A stretch of 64,000 nt of DNA from CADEDH01 sp965262175 (lineage in GTDB: Bacteria > Actinomycetota > Acidimicrobiia > Acidimicrobiales > SZUA-35), in the NCBI GenBank assembly GCA_965262175.1, contig CBDHES010000002.1, positions 186,001 to 250,000 on the forward strand, read 5' to 3'. The translations under genes were made by a program, and so were the position numbers. Below, piece after piece: positions 8,568-16,410 of this stretch (positions are counted from its first letter, which is position 1; every line of letters begins with the position of its first letter). The notes under the pieces were generated by a model, which saw only the letters and a list, made by a program, of their open reading frames with translations, did not search any database and was not told the origin of the DNA.

Positions 8568-8773
8568 TCGAGGATCTCCGGTCCGCCCAACGAGACATCG
8601 AGGAGCTCAACGCAGCACTCGAGATCGTCTCGACCGGGTTGGCCTCCGTGGCCACCACGGCGTCGCTGACCTCCCGGATCCTCCAACGACTGGTCGTGGT
8701 CGGAATGGTCGTCGTCCTCGTCGGCGGCGCCGTCGCCGTCGTGCGCTCCTGGCGCAGGGACCGCGACGAGTGA
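8564..8773 (+). CDS. Small single-pass membrane protein of unknown function
   Basis: The 69-residue protein starts at ATG 8564, overlapping the previous stop (ATGA). An N-terminal amphipathic helix (IEDLRSAQRDIEELNAALEI) is followed by a strongly hydrophobic segment (LVVVGMVVVLVGGAVAVV, about residues 44-61) and a basic tail RSWRRDRDE. It is therefore a tail-anchored-like protein with a probable cytosolic coiled-coil. Coupling on both sides (the TetR GTG overlaps its stop) shows that the three proteins are made together. The N-terminal helix resembles the coiled-coil of its partner, so hetero-oligomerisation is plausible but unproven. Confidence 0.65.
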   Translation: MIEDLRSAQRDIEELNAALEIVSTGLASVATTASLTSRILQRLVVVGMVVVLVGGAVAVVRSWRRDRDE

Positions 8774-9486
8774 TCACCGACACCGTGGCCTCCGCACCGG
8801 CCAAGGCCTCACCATACGCACGTGCACCTCGCGTCGTCGGTACGGTCGAGGTCGTGGCAGTCGAATCCGGTGCGGAGGGCACGGTGCTTCGTACCCACCC
8901 AGAGCAGCGACGGAGCCAGGAGCGCGTCCAGGCCATCCTCGACGCCGCCGCCGGCCTCATTGGCGAGCGTGGCATCGACACCGTCACCATGACCGCCATC
9001 GCATCGCGAGCTGCGATGTCCAAGGCAGCGATCTACCGCTACTTCCCGACCAAGCAGGCCATCGTCCGGGAGTTGGTGCTGCGCGACTTCGCCGAGGACC
9101 GCGATCGCCTCGCCGATTTCGCCGCGCAGTTCGCCGGCGACACGGCCGCCACCGTCGACTCGGGCCTCCGCCCGTACTGCGAGGCGCTCCTTGGCGAGCC
9201 CTACCGGGCCCAGCTCCGGGCCGCTGTGCACGCCGACGAGGAGCTCGCTCGGCTCGACCACGACGACACCAGGACCAGCGCGGCGGAACTTGCCCAGATA
9301 TTGTCACCGGATGCCCAGCCTGCGGATCGGCGACGGCTCGAGCGACGACTCATGCTGATCATCGAGTCGATCGATGCCTTGCTCCGCCTCGCGGCTCGGA
9401 CGCCCCCTGACGAGATCGATCCCCTGATCGACGACTTCGTCCTCATGGCCACGGGCCTGCTCTCCCCCACCGCGGTCGACCCGTGA
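8770..9486 (+). CDS. TetR/AcrR family transcriptional regulator
   Basis: The DNA-binding domain is at about residues 48-97: an EQRRSQERVQAILDAAAGLI helix, then the helix-turn-helix TMTAIASRAAMSKAAIYRYF with the family KAAIYRYFPTK signature. The helical ligand-binding domain fills the rest. About 45 residues precede the usual start of the family, so either the N-terminus is extended or translation begins at an internal GTG (for example near 8853). The annotated GTG at 8770 overlaps the stop of the one-TM gene. It probably binds the two GTGAC-N5-GTCAC sites upstream of its own operon. Confidence 0.88.
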   Translation: MITDTVASAPAKASPYARAPRVVGTVEVVAVESGAEGTVLRTHPEQRRSQERVQAILDAAAGLIGERGIDTVTMTAIASRAAMSKAAIYRYFPTKQAIVRELVLRDFAEDRDRLADFAAQFAGDTAATVDSGLRPYCEALLGEPYRAQLRAAVHADEELARLDHDDTRTSAAELAQILSPDAQPADRRRLERRLMLIIESIDALLRLAARTPPDEIDPLIDDFVLMATGLLSPTAVDP

Positions 9487-9628
9487 TCATCGTGCTCGGC
9501 GAGGTGTCGATCCGACAGGGCTCGTGATCGAGATCCACGAGGTCGGCTCGGCATGACGTGCATGACCCGCTCCGCTCTGGTCGGAGTCTCAGTAGGGTGC
9601 GATCGGGGACGTCAGAGGGGAACGAGAG

Positions 9629-9790
9629 ATGGCCGTCTTCACGCCGACCGGGCAGCCGTGCGGGGCTGTCGTGACCGAGATCGATCTCAGCGGCCCGTTG
9701 TCCGCTGAGGAGTCCGCCGCCCTCCGGGCCGGCCTGGACGAACACCACGTGCTGGTGTTCCCCGACCAGGTGATGTCCAACGAGGCGACC
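9629..9790 (+). pseudogene. N-terminal remnant of a TauD/TfdA-type dioxygenase
   Basis: ATG 9629 has a good ribosome-binding site (GAGGGGAA). The first about 45 residues match the start of alpha-ketoglutarate-dependent TauD/TfdA dioxygenases: FTPTGQPCGAVVTEIDLSGP, then LSAEESAALRAGLDEHHVLVFPDQ. After about 9770 the similarity stops. The frame continues into DNA that belongs, in another frame, to an oxidoreductase. None of the HxD...H iron ligands is present, so the product cannot be active. The extent of the remnant is approximate. Confidence 0.6.
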
Positions 9791-9859
9791 GAGACGATGC
9801 GGGCGGCCATGACCGACGTCATGCCGCTGCTGGCGGAGCCGCCGACGATGTCGGGGTTG

Positions 9860-10363
9860 GGCACGCTCGGTCGTCGTCCCGGCCGCCCGGACCGTCGAGA
9901 CCGAGGACGTGGCCCAGCGGTGCCGGGACCTCACCAACGGTCGAGGGGTCACCGCCGTGTTCGACGGTGTCGGACGAACGATGTCCTCTTCCTACGCGGC
10001 CCTGGGCCCTGACGGGACGTTGGTGCTGTACGGCCTGACCTCCTTCCTCCGACGCGGCCGCCGAGACCTCCGGGGGATGCTCACGACCGGTGTGTCGGGC
10101 GGCGCCGCCCTGATCCGCAGCCTGTTGCCGGGTGACCGAAGGCGAGTCCGGATCTACAGCGTGCAACGGCTGGCCGCCGGCCATGCGGAGTGGTTCCGGT
10201 CGGATCTGGCCACGGTGCTCGAGATGCTGGCCGATGGGCGCCTCGAACCGTTCGACCCGCACGTGATCGCCCCCAACAGATCGAGCGGGCCCTCGCCGAT
10301 CTCGCATCGGGGGTCACGATCGGCAAGCAGGTCCTCGTCCCCGGAGCGGAAGCGCCCCGATGA
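9860..10363 (+). pseudogene. C-terminal remnant of a zinc-type quinone oxidoreductase/alcohol dehydrogenase
   Basis: One frame reads VVVPAARTVETEDVAQRCRD, then LTNGRGVTAVFDGVGRTMSS and LGPDGTLVLYGL, the second half of a medium-chain dehydrogenase Rossmann domain. At about 10275 the frame must shift to continue as IERALADLASGVTIGKQVLVP and stop at 10363, the normal C-terminus of quinone oxidoreductases. The catalytic N-terminal half and the GxGxxG motif are missing. It is fused head-on to the TauD remnant. The truncation and frameshift together make a pseudogene very likely. Confidence 0.7.
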
Positions 10364-10425
10364 TCGGCACCAGGCCGGTGCCGCCCCAAGCGGCGGCTCG
10401 GCCGCCGATCGACCGGCTGCCGTGA

Positions 10426-11259
10426 TCAGCCGAGGTCGTCGGCCAGGGCGGCAACTGCGGCGCTGGCGCCCCCCTCCAGGGGTGGGCCGTGACCGACGAG
10501 CAGCGTGTTGTAGCTCAACGAGGCCATTCGCCGAATCGACTCCCGCGACCGCGGGACGTCGCTGAAGAACCGCTCGGGCCCCTCGATGGCCCGATCGGCC
10601 TCGGTGAAGATGGCGTCGCCAGCGATGAGAAGGCCCGCATCGTGATCGATCACCGCCATGTGACCGTCGGTGTGCCCGGGCGTGTGGAGTGTCTCGAAGC
10701 CGAAGACGTCCTCGCCGCCGACCAGGGGTGAGATCGTGTCGAAGTCGATCGAGACGATGTCGGCCTCGCCGGCGTGGACGGTGGCGTTGATGGCCCGATC
10801 CATGACGGCCTGGATCGACCCGGCATGGTCGCCGTGGTGGTGGCTGAGGATCACGTGGTCGACGTCGTCGTAGGTGAGACCGAGGTCGGACAGCGACTGG
10901 CCGATCGCCTCGGCGCTGCCGGCCACGCCCGTGTCGTAGATGGCGGCCGTGTTGCCTCGAGCCATCACATAGGCCGAGACGAACCCCAGCTCGGCCCGGG
11001 CCCACCGCAGATCGCCGGCGCCGCCGGAACCGTCGGCGGCCACGACGTCGGCCGGATCATCGGATGCGGCCCTGGTCGCCGACGCCGACGAGTCGACGCC
11101 CGGCTCGGCCGAGCCGGCCTCGTCGGACCCGCAGGCGGAGAGGAACGCCGCAGGCGTGAGCACGGCCATCGCCATCGCCCCCCGCCCGACCTCGCCCAGG
11201 AAGCGGCGGCGGGTCCGCCGACCGGGAAGTGGTTGGGGGCGATGACGGGCCCGGTCCAT
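10426..11259 (-). CDS. Tat-exported metallo-beta-lactamase-fold hydrolase (lipoprotein)
   Basis: The start is set at 11259 (MDRARHRP), just before a twin-arginine signal TRRRFLG, a hydrophobic stretch and the lipobox FLSAC (Cys about 43). This suggests a folded, Tat-exported lipoprotein. The MBL domain has HHHGDHAGS (HxHxDH at about 140-145), HTPGHTDGH, and GDAIFTEAD and GHG segments for the dinuclear metal site. The order and spacing match general MBL-fold hydrolases rather than class B lactamases. The substrate is unknown. It is transcribed away from the neighbours; a longer open frame to 11355 adds no plausible sequence. Confidence 0.85.
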   Translation of the reverse strand: MDRARHRPQPLPGRRTRRRFLGEVGRGAMAMAVLTPAAFLSACGSDEAGSAEPGVDSSASATRAASDDPADVVAADGSGGAGDLRWARAELGFVSAYVMARGNTAAIYDTGVAGSAEAIGQSLSDLGLTYDDVDHVILSHHHGDHAGSIQAVMDRAINATVHAGEADIVSIDFDTISPLVGGEDVFGFETLHTPGHTDGHMAVIDHDAGLLIAGDAIFTEADRAIEGPERFFSDVPRSRESIRRMASLSYNTLLVGHGPPLEGGASAAVAALADDLG

Positions 11260-11443
11260 CGTCCTCGGTGGGTGGTTGTGGACTCGGGCGTTCAGCCCCT
11301 GGCTGCGATGGTCACCACACATGTATCGACGCAACCCTCCGGGTCGTCCATCCATTCATCGCAAGGCCAGCGTAGGCCTGCGAGGCGCCGAGGCGATGGC
11401 GGTCGCCCGGCAGGAAGTCGGGCCACAACCGTGGTGCTGTCGG

Positions 11444-11455
11444 CCCCCCCCCCCC
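11444..11455. repeat. C12 homopolymer tract
   Basis: Twelve consecutive C residues lie in the intergenic region between the MBL lipoprotein gene (start 11259) and the small membrane-protein ORF (11473-11667). It is the longest homopolymer seen in the window. It could be a slippage-prone spacer or a site of assembly error. Confidence 0.9.
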
Positions 11456-11472
11456 GGACCTGGAGCCCGTGA

Positions 11473-11667
11473 TCATCGCCCTGGACGACCCGATGAGGGT
11501 CTCTCACCCCTAGGGGAGCCCGGCTCCGGTGGCGGGGGCGTCGCCCGCCTACCGGACAGCCAATGCAGCACCAAGGCCAGCACCCCGGCCGCGCCAGCCA
11601 TGGCCAACAGCGTCCCCCCGACGATGACCACCTCGAGAAGTTCCAGGCCCTCGACCGACTCCCCCAC
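11473..11667 (-). CDS. Possible small membrane protein (64 aa)
   Basis: GTG 11667 is preceded by GAGGAAAG. The product has a single hydrophobic helix (LLEVVIVGGTLLAMAGAAGV, about residues 9-34) and a proline/arginine-rich basic tail. The antisense frame is low-complexity, so this strand is the better candidate. There is no recognised family. It may be the only gene between the MBL gene and the secreted modular protein. The short SD spacing keeps confidence moderate. Confidence 0.45.
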   Translation of the reverse strand: MGESVEGLELLEVVIVGGTLLAMAGAAGVLALVLHWLSGRRATPPPPEPGSPRGERPSSGRPGR

Positions 11668-11812
11668 CTTTCCTCGCGCTGCCGCCCGAGGAGCGACGAC
11701 CAGAGCCTACAAGGCGGGCAGGACCCGTCGGCGACGGCGGCTCCTCGCAGCGCTCCGGGCCGGCTGGCTAGGATGCCGGCGGCGGTTCGGGACGAGGCGG
11801 AAGGCGGCCACG

Positions 11813-13768
11813 ATGGGGCGACGGCGAGGCAACGGAGTTCGGGGCGCGCTGGTGGCGATGGCCGGCGCAGCGGGGCTGCTGGCGTTGACGACGCTGCTAG
11901 TGGTCGGCGCGTCGCCCTCGGCGGCCCAGACCGAGACGGCGACGATCGAGATCGTCAACCGGATCAGCGACCCCACCTGGCAGAAGCCGGTGCTGGTCTA
12001 TGCCGCGACCGCCGACGGGCGACGGAGCGAACCGCCGGTCTACGACGGCACCGACTCCACCATCTCGATCGACCCCGGGTGCTGGGTGATCGCCTCACCC
12101 AACCGCCCGTACCCCGTGATCTACAACGCAGACGACGGCTCCCGCCCCTACATCACCGTGCCGGGTTCGAGCGTCGCCTACCAGCAGCACGCGGTGTGCC
12201 TCGACGCCGGCGAGACCTACGTGTTCGACAACGAGATCTCGAGCGGCCTCGGCGGCAGACGTCCCTCGCTGCGATTCATCGTCGTCGACCCGGCGGGCGA
12301 GCCACTCGAGGGCGTCACGGTCGACGTCCTCGACAGCACCGGCGCTCCCCAGACGATGGTGCTGGGCCCGGACGGTCGGGGCACCAGGTCGGTCTTCGCC
12401 GACGCGTTCACGATCGTGTCGATCAACCATCCCGCCTACACCTTCGAGAGCCCCCTGATCGGGCGTCGGCTTGGCGGCCTCGATCAGGGCTGGTACAGCT
12501 TCGTCGGGTCTCCGGTCGGCAACCCGCCCGATCCCGCCACCGTGACGGTCGACCTGCCGTCCACGCCGGTCGCGTTCGACGTCCGCTTCGAGGTGGAGAT
12601 CACCCGTGACGGCGACGAACCGTTCCAGTACCGACACCGGTCGTACCACGATCCCGAGCCGGTGGTGGCCCAGCTGGGAGCCGGTTGCTACGTGGCTCAG
12701 CTCTTCGCCTTCCGGGGCGACGTGCTGTTCACCGATGTCGACCGGGCGATCCGCCGGACGGCGTTCTGCCTCGAACCGGGTGAGGACCTCACCATCGATC
12801 CCGGCGACCTGGCGCTGGCCACCGTCAGCGGCGATTTCCCCTTCATCCCGATCGACGTCGACGACCAGTTCGGCCGGCCGGTGGCCGCCGTCAACGCCAC
12901 GTTCTTCTACCCCCGAGCCGACCTGACCCCCGCCGACCTTCGCCGCTTCGACCATCGCAGCGACGACGCCCGCGGCCAGTTCTACCAGAGCGTGACGACC
13001 GGAGCCGATGGTCGAGCCCTGATGCCCAACTACACCGAGTGCATGGTCGTCACCCTCGAAGCTCCCGCGGGGTACACCTTCCCCAACGGCCGCTGGGAGC
13101 AGCAGACCGTGTGCGAAAGCCAGTCGGTGACGGTCGTGGCCACCGGAGGCGACGACCCGGGACCGGATCCGACGACCTCGCTCGGCGGCCGGGTGCTCGA
13201 CGCCAACCGGACCGGGGTCGGGGGTGTGGTCATCGATCTCTTCGCGTCGGACCCGTCGGCCCAGCGGCTCGCCTACCTCCGCTCGACGGCCTCCGGCGAC
13301 GACGGCGGCTTCACCTTCGAGTTCGACGCTGCCGGCTGCTACGTGGTCACCTTCATCGCCCCCGACGGCTCGGTGTTCTCCAACGGAACCCGTTGGCTCA
13401 ACCAGCATCGTTGCCTCGCCGAGGGCGAGCGAGTGGATGACATCCTCGCATCGCTGGCCTCCGACGCCCCGGAGCCGGGGCGGGTGTCGGCGCTGGTCTT
13501 CGACGGCCCGACTCGGGACGTCGTGGTCGACGGCGTCGCCGTCGACCTGTTCACCGCAGCGGGCGACGGGAGCCGGGGCCCGTGGATCGAGCAGGTCCAG
13601 ACCGGGCCCGGCGACGAGTTCGAGGTCGACGCCGGCTGCTACGTCGTGACCTTCATCGCACCGGCGGGCCGAACCTTCGTCGACACCGGCACGCAGTGGG
13701 TCAACCGCCCGTTCTGCATCGAGTCCGGCGACCTGGCCCAGGTCGAAGCCAACCTCGACTCGCCCTAG
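11813..13768 (+). CDS. Secreted protein with five two-cysteine beta modules (SdrD_B/Cna-B-like)
   Basis: The start is ATG 11813 (MGRRRGNGVRG). A Sec signal peptide follows: hydrophobic core ALVAMAGAAGLLALTTLLVV, cleavage after SAAQ at about residue 39. The 651-residue product consists of repeated modules, each ending in a block like GCYVVTFIAPxGxxF...CxExG with two cysteines 25-43 residues apart. The first Cys of each is at about 90, 292, 410, 509 and 609, so the last three repeat every about 100 residues. The intervening parts (GGRVLDANRTGVGGVVIDLF) resemble carboxypeptidase-regulatory or SdrD_B beta sandwiches. No sortase signal or C-terminal TM is seen, so the protein is probably released or non-covalently attached. 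The function may be adhesive or structural; this is inference. Confidence 0.8.
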   Translation: MGRRRGNGVRGALVAMAGAAGLLALTTLLVVGASPSAAQTETATIEIVNRISDPTWQKPVLVYAATADGRRSEPPVYDGTDSTISIDPGCWVIASPNRPYPVIYNADDGSRPYITVPGSSVAYQQHAVCLDAGETYVFDNEISSGLGGRRPSLRFIVVDPAGEPLEGVTVDVLDSTGAPQTMVLGPDGRGTRSVFADAFTIVSINHPAYTFESPLIGRRLGGLDQGWYSFVGSPVGNPPDPATVTVDLPSTPVAFDVRFEVEITRDGDEPFQYRHRSYHDPEPVVAQLGAGCYVAQLFAFRGDVLFTDVDRAIRRTAFCLEPGEDLTIDPGDLALATVSGDFPFIPIDVDDQFGRPVAAVNATFFYPRADLTPADLRRFDHRSDDARGQFYQSVTTGADGRALMPNYTECMVVTLEAPAGYTFPNGRWEQQTVCESQSVTVVATGGDDPGPDPTTSLGGRVLDANRTGVGGVVIDLFASDPSAQRLAYLRSTASGDDGGFTFEFDAAGCYVVTFIAPDGSVFSNGTRWLNQHRCLAEGERVDDILASLASDAPEPGRVSALVFDGPTRDVVVDGVAVDLFTAAGDGSRGPWIEQVQTGPGDEFEVDAGCYVVTFIAPAGRTFVDTGTQWVNRPFCIESGDLAQVEANLDSP

Positions 13769-13808
13769 GGTCGGCGCCGGCAGGCCCGAGCGATGGCACG
13801 GCTGCGTG

Positions 13809-13833
13809 GCCCGGGTGGTCCGGTGGCCCGGGC
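13809..13833 (+). terminator. GC-rich hairpin downstream of the secreted modular protein gene
   Basis: GCCCGGG (13809-13815) and CCCGGGC (13827-13833) form a perfect 7-bp stem with an 11-nt loop, 41 bases after the stop codon. There is no T-run, as is common for hairpin terminators in high-GC actinobacteria. Confidence 0.4.
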
Positions 13834-13890
13834 ACCATGTGTTCAGGTCGTGTTCTCCCCGCCGTTGCCCCCAACGGGGTAGAAACCGGC

Positions 13891-14769
13891 ATGGCCTCCT
13901 TCGGACTCGTGACCTGTGACCGCTACCCGGATGTCGCCCCCGACGATCGACCCCTGGCCGAGGAGTTGGTCGGCCGGGGCCACCACGTGGAATCGGTGCC
14001 GTGGACAGCCGACGAGCGAAGCCAACGGCGGCACGACCTCCTCGTGCTCCGCAGCGCGTGGGATGTCTGGCAGGACGAGCCCACCTACCGCTCCTACGTG
14101 GCATGGCTGGAGTTCGCCGAGACCCTGCCGATGGCGAACCCGGCCACCGTCGCCTCGTGGAGCCTCGACAAGCGCTACATCGCCAACCTCCGCATCCCCG
14201 GGCTCCACGTCCCGGTGACGACCGAGGTCGAGGCGGGCACGATCGCCTCGACGCTGGAGTCGCTCGGGTGGGACCAGGCCGTGCTCAAGCCCTCGGTCGG
14301 CGCCGACGGCGATCTCGTCGAGCTGATCGACCGGGATCGGGCGAGGGACCTCGACCGCAACGGCACCCCCCATACCTGGTGCCCGTGGCTCCTGCAGGAG
14401 TTCATACCGACGATTCGTGACCACGGGGAAACGAGCGTCGTGCTGATCGACGGCGCCCTGGCCCACGCGGTCCTGAAGCGTCCGTCGGACCGTGAGTGGC
14501 GAACCAACAGCCAGTTCCAGCCGCAACCGGTCAGCCGGACCACCGTCGCGCTGCGGCCCGAGATCCTCGAAGCGGTCGCCGACGCGCTGCCCCGACCATG
14601 GCTCTACACCAGAATCGACCTGGTGATCGCGCCCGACCGGATCGTGTTGCTCGAGATCGAGACGGGAGACCCCAAACTCTGGTTCACCGAGGCCACCGAG
14701 TCGGCGGTGCTGATGGCCGACGCTCTGGAGCGATGGCTGCAGCTCGACGAGGTCGCCGGCCCCCGGTGA
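13891..14769 (+). CDS. ATP-grasp domain protein (RimK/glutathione-synthetase-like fold)
   Basis: The start is ATG 13891 (MASFGLVTCDRYPD). The 292-residue protein has an N-terminal Rossmann-like part (LVLRSAWDVWQDEPTYRSYV) and an ATP-grasp domain. That domain shows a Lys in VLKPSVGADGDLVELI, a WLLQEFIPTIRDHGETSVVLI strand-turn-strand and a metal-binding end WLYTRIDLVIAPDRIVLLEIE. These are the signatures of the RimK/prokaryotic glutathione synthetase group of carboxylate-amine or -thiol ligases. The substrate is unknown; homologues often act in peptide-like metabolite or modification pathways. No partner gene is adjacent. A weak hairpin (CCGTTG/CAACGG, 13862-13877) lies just before the start. 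Confidence 0.8.
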   Translation: MASFGLVTCDRYPDVAPDDRPLAEELVGRGHHVESVPWTADERSQRRHDLLVLRSAWDVWQDEPTYRSYVAWLEFAETLPMANPATVASWSLDKRYIANLRIPGLHVPVTTEVEAGTIASTLESLGWDQAVLKPSVGADGDLVELIDRDRARDLDRNGTPHTWCPWLLQEFIPTIRDHGETSVVLIDGALAHAVLKRPSDREWRTNSQFQPQPVSRTTVALRPEILEAVADALPRPWLYTRIDLVIAPDRIVLLEIETGDPKLWFTEATESAVLMADALERWLQLDEVAGPR

Positions 14770-14803
14770 TCGGCGACGTCCACTCGCGGGGTTGACTGGA
14801 GGG

Positions 14804-14944
14804 GTGAGGAACGCAGTCCGGCAGATGCTCGAAGCTCTCGACCCCCACGACGGGTTGGAGGCCGAGCACCGCGACGATGCGCTGAGCTGGTTCGGTCCCC
14901 ATCTGCCCCGGTTCATCGAGAAGTTCACGAGCCAGAGGGGTTGA
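14804..14944 (+). CDS. Short ORF (46 aa), possible truncated NUDIX-hydrolase N-terminus
   Basis: The GTG 14804 frame reads RNAVRQMLEALDPHDGLEAE, then HRDDALSWFGPHLPRFIEKF. A GGAGG sits directly before the start, at unusually short spacing. The pattern 'L-x2-LDPxDxLEAEHxxxALxW' resembles the helical leader of some actinobacterial NUDIX proteins, but no Nudix box follows, so it may be a remnant. It could equally be a real small protein upstream of the racemase-fold gene. Confidence 0.35.
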   Translation: MRNAVRQMLEALDPHDGLEAEHRDDALSWFGPHLPRFIEKFTSQRG

Positions 14945-14954
14945 TCTGAGCGCC

Positions 14955-15728
14955 ATGCCTCCTCGACCGGACCCGCAGCCCTCCCGCCGCCGTGTGGGCA
15001 TCGTTGTCCCCCCGCGCTACTTCGATACCTCCGCGGCCGAGCTGACGGCCATCGCCCCCGAGGTCGACGTGCTCCATACCCAGATGCGGCTCGGTGCCGA
15101 CTTCGGCTTCACCCTCGGCGAGATCGCCGAGACGGCCCCGGAGCTCGAGGCGTGCGTCGCCTCGCTGGCCGAGGCGGGGGCCGAGGTCGTGATCCAGCTC
15201 GGGACGCCGTTCGCCACCGTCCACGGCTGGCGAGGCGGACGCCGGCTCCAGGCCGAGATCGAGCAGCGGGTCGGCGTGCCGTTCGAGATGATGGGGCTGT
15301 CGGTGCCGGCCGGAGCGCTGGCGCTCGGCCATCGCGAGGTCGCGCTGGCCACCACCTACTACGGCACCGAGTGGGTCGGTCGCTACACGGCGTTCACCGA
15401 GGAGGCTGGGCTGCGGATCGTGGGCTCGCAGAGCTTCGTCGATCAAGGTCACTACGAGTCGGAGGAGTCTGCGTGGGCGGCCTCGTTCGATGGCTTCGCT
15501 CCGTCCTTCGTCGCCGACAGCATCGCCGCCGTGGGCGACCACCACCCCGAGGCCGAGGCCATCGTGGTGCCCGGCCTGCCGGCTCCCCTCGTCGATCTGC
15601 TGCCCGGCCTCGAGGAGCGCATGGGACGGCCGATCGTCGGCTCCTTCGCCATCTGGTGGCGGTGCCTGGCCCGCCTCGGATGGGCCGGGTCAACGACCGG
15701 TCGCGGCGCCCTCCTCGAGCTCCTGTGA
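14955..15728 (+). CDS. Asp/Glu racemase superfamily protein (maleate isomerase/arylmalonate decarboxylase-like)
   Basis: The 257-residue protein has the two-domain Asp/Glu racemase fold. An early strand VGIVVPPRYFD is followed by EVVIQLGTPFATVHGW, where canonical members have a catalytic Cys near this turn. Next come VALATTYYGTEWVGRYTAFTEE, AEAIVVPGLPAPLVDLLPGLEE and the end GRPIVGSFAIWWRCLA. The order matches maleate cis-trans isomerase and arylmalonate decarboxylase relatives. The usual nucleophilic cysteines appear replaced (Thr in LGTP, Gly-Leu in VPGLP), so catalysis may differ from the classical enzymes. It overlaps the convergent DUF4386-like gene by 39 bp. Confidence 0.75.
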   Translation: MPPRPDPQPSRRRVGIVVPPRYFDTSAAELTAIAPEVDVLHTQMRLGADFGFTLGEIAETAPELEACVASLAEAGAEVVIQLGTPFATVHGWRGGRRLQAEIEQRVGVPFEMMGLSVPAGALALGHREVALATTYYGTEWVGRYTAFTEEAGLRIVGSQSFVDQGHYESEESAWAASFDGFAPSFVADSIAAVGDHHPEAEAIVVPGLPAPLVDLLPGLEERMGRPIVGSFAIWWRCLARLGWAGSTTGRGALLELL

Positions 15729-16391
15729 GCTACCGGACGGCTCGACGCTGCCCGGCGTCGGCTCGTTCGACGAGGGGCCGAGCCCGAAACCTCGGTGGAC
15801 GAGATGGAGGCCGAGGGCCAACTCGAAGAGGCCGCCCGGGATGGCGAAGAGGACGGTCACCATTCGTCCGGTCGTGAGCTCGAGCAGCGCTCCGATGACC
15901 AGCGCGGCATAGCCGACCACCCCCCAGTGGGCCAGCCACGGCCGAAGCCATCGACCCCGCCCCAGGACACGACAGAACGGAATGCTGCCCAACCCCAGCA
16001 CCACCATGGCCAGGAGGTACCCCGCGGTGTCGGCACCGCCGACGTCGGCAACCGCCACGAGGGCGACCCCACCGGCGAGGAGGACCGCCTCGGCGACACG
16101 AGCGACCAGGTAGAGGATCCCGACTCGCCGAGATCGGTTCCGCACCAGCCGGAACCCGATCAGCCCCACGGCGGTCACCGCCAGGGAGTTCAGCGCCACG
16201 AGGAGCTGACCAAGGGGCTGATCGGCCTGGGCGCTCCCGATCCCGTAGAGCAGGAACGCGGCGAGGACGAGCGCGCCGAACGCCCGGCCCTCCCAGCGAC
16301 CGACGGGCGACCTCCAGCCCGAACGGGCGGGCTCGCCGGCGGGGTGCGTTCGCTTCCCTCGACCGGATCGGATGGTGGATTGGACGGTCAT
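15690..16391 (-). CDS. DUF4386-like six-helix membrane protein
   Basis: About six hydrophobic segments span the protein (ALVLAAFLLYGIGSA, LAVTAVGLIGFRL, VAEAVLLAGGVALVAVADV, LLAMVVLGLGSIPFCRVL, WGVVGYAALVIGALLEL, FAIPGGLFELALGLHLV). The length of about 233 residues and the motif order match the DUF4386 family, whose function is unknown. The start is taken as ATG 16391 (MTVQSTIRSG); an upstream in-frame start at 16400 adds three residues. The paired GTACTnAGTAC palindromes at 16411-16448 lie immediately upstream. This suggests tight control by a TetR/MarR-type repressor that is not encoded next door. Confidence 0.78.
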   Translation of the reverse strand: MTVQSTIRSGRGKRTHPAGEPARSGWRSPVGRWEGRAFGALVLAAFLLYGIGSAQADQPLGQLLVALNSLAVTAVGLIGFRLVRNRSRRVGILYLVARVAEAVLLAGGVALVAVADVGGADTAGYLLAMVVLGLGSIPFCRVLGRGRWLRPWLAHWGVVGYAALVIGALLELTTGRMVTVLFAIPGGLFELALGLHLVHRGFGLGPSSNEPTPGSVEPSGSSQELEEGAATGR

Positions 16392-16410
16392 GGCACACAC
16401 TCGCAGTGAT

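Noticed and set aside
12095..14104. 669-codon open frame antisense to the secreted modular protein
   Set aside because: Composition and repeats mirror the sense gene, with no motifs or signal; high GC content produces long antisense frames.
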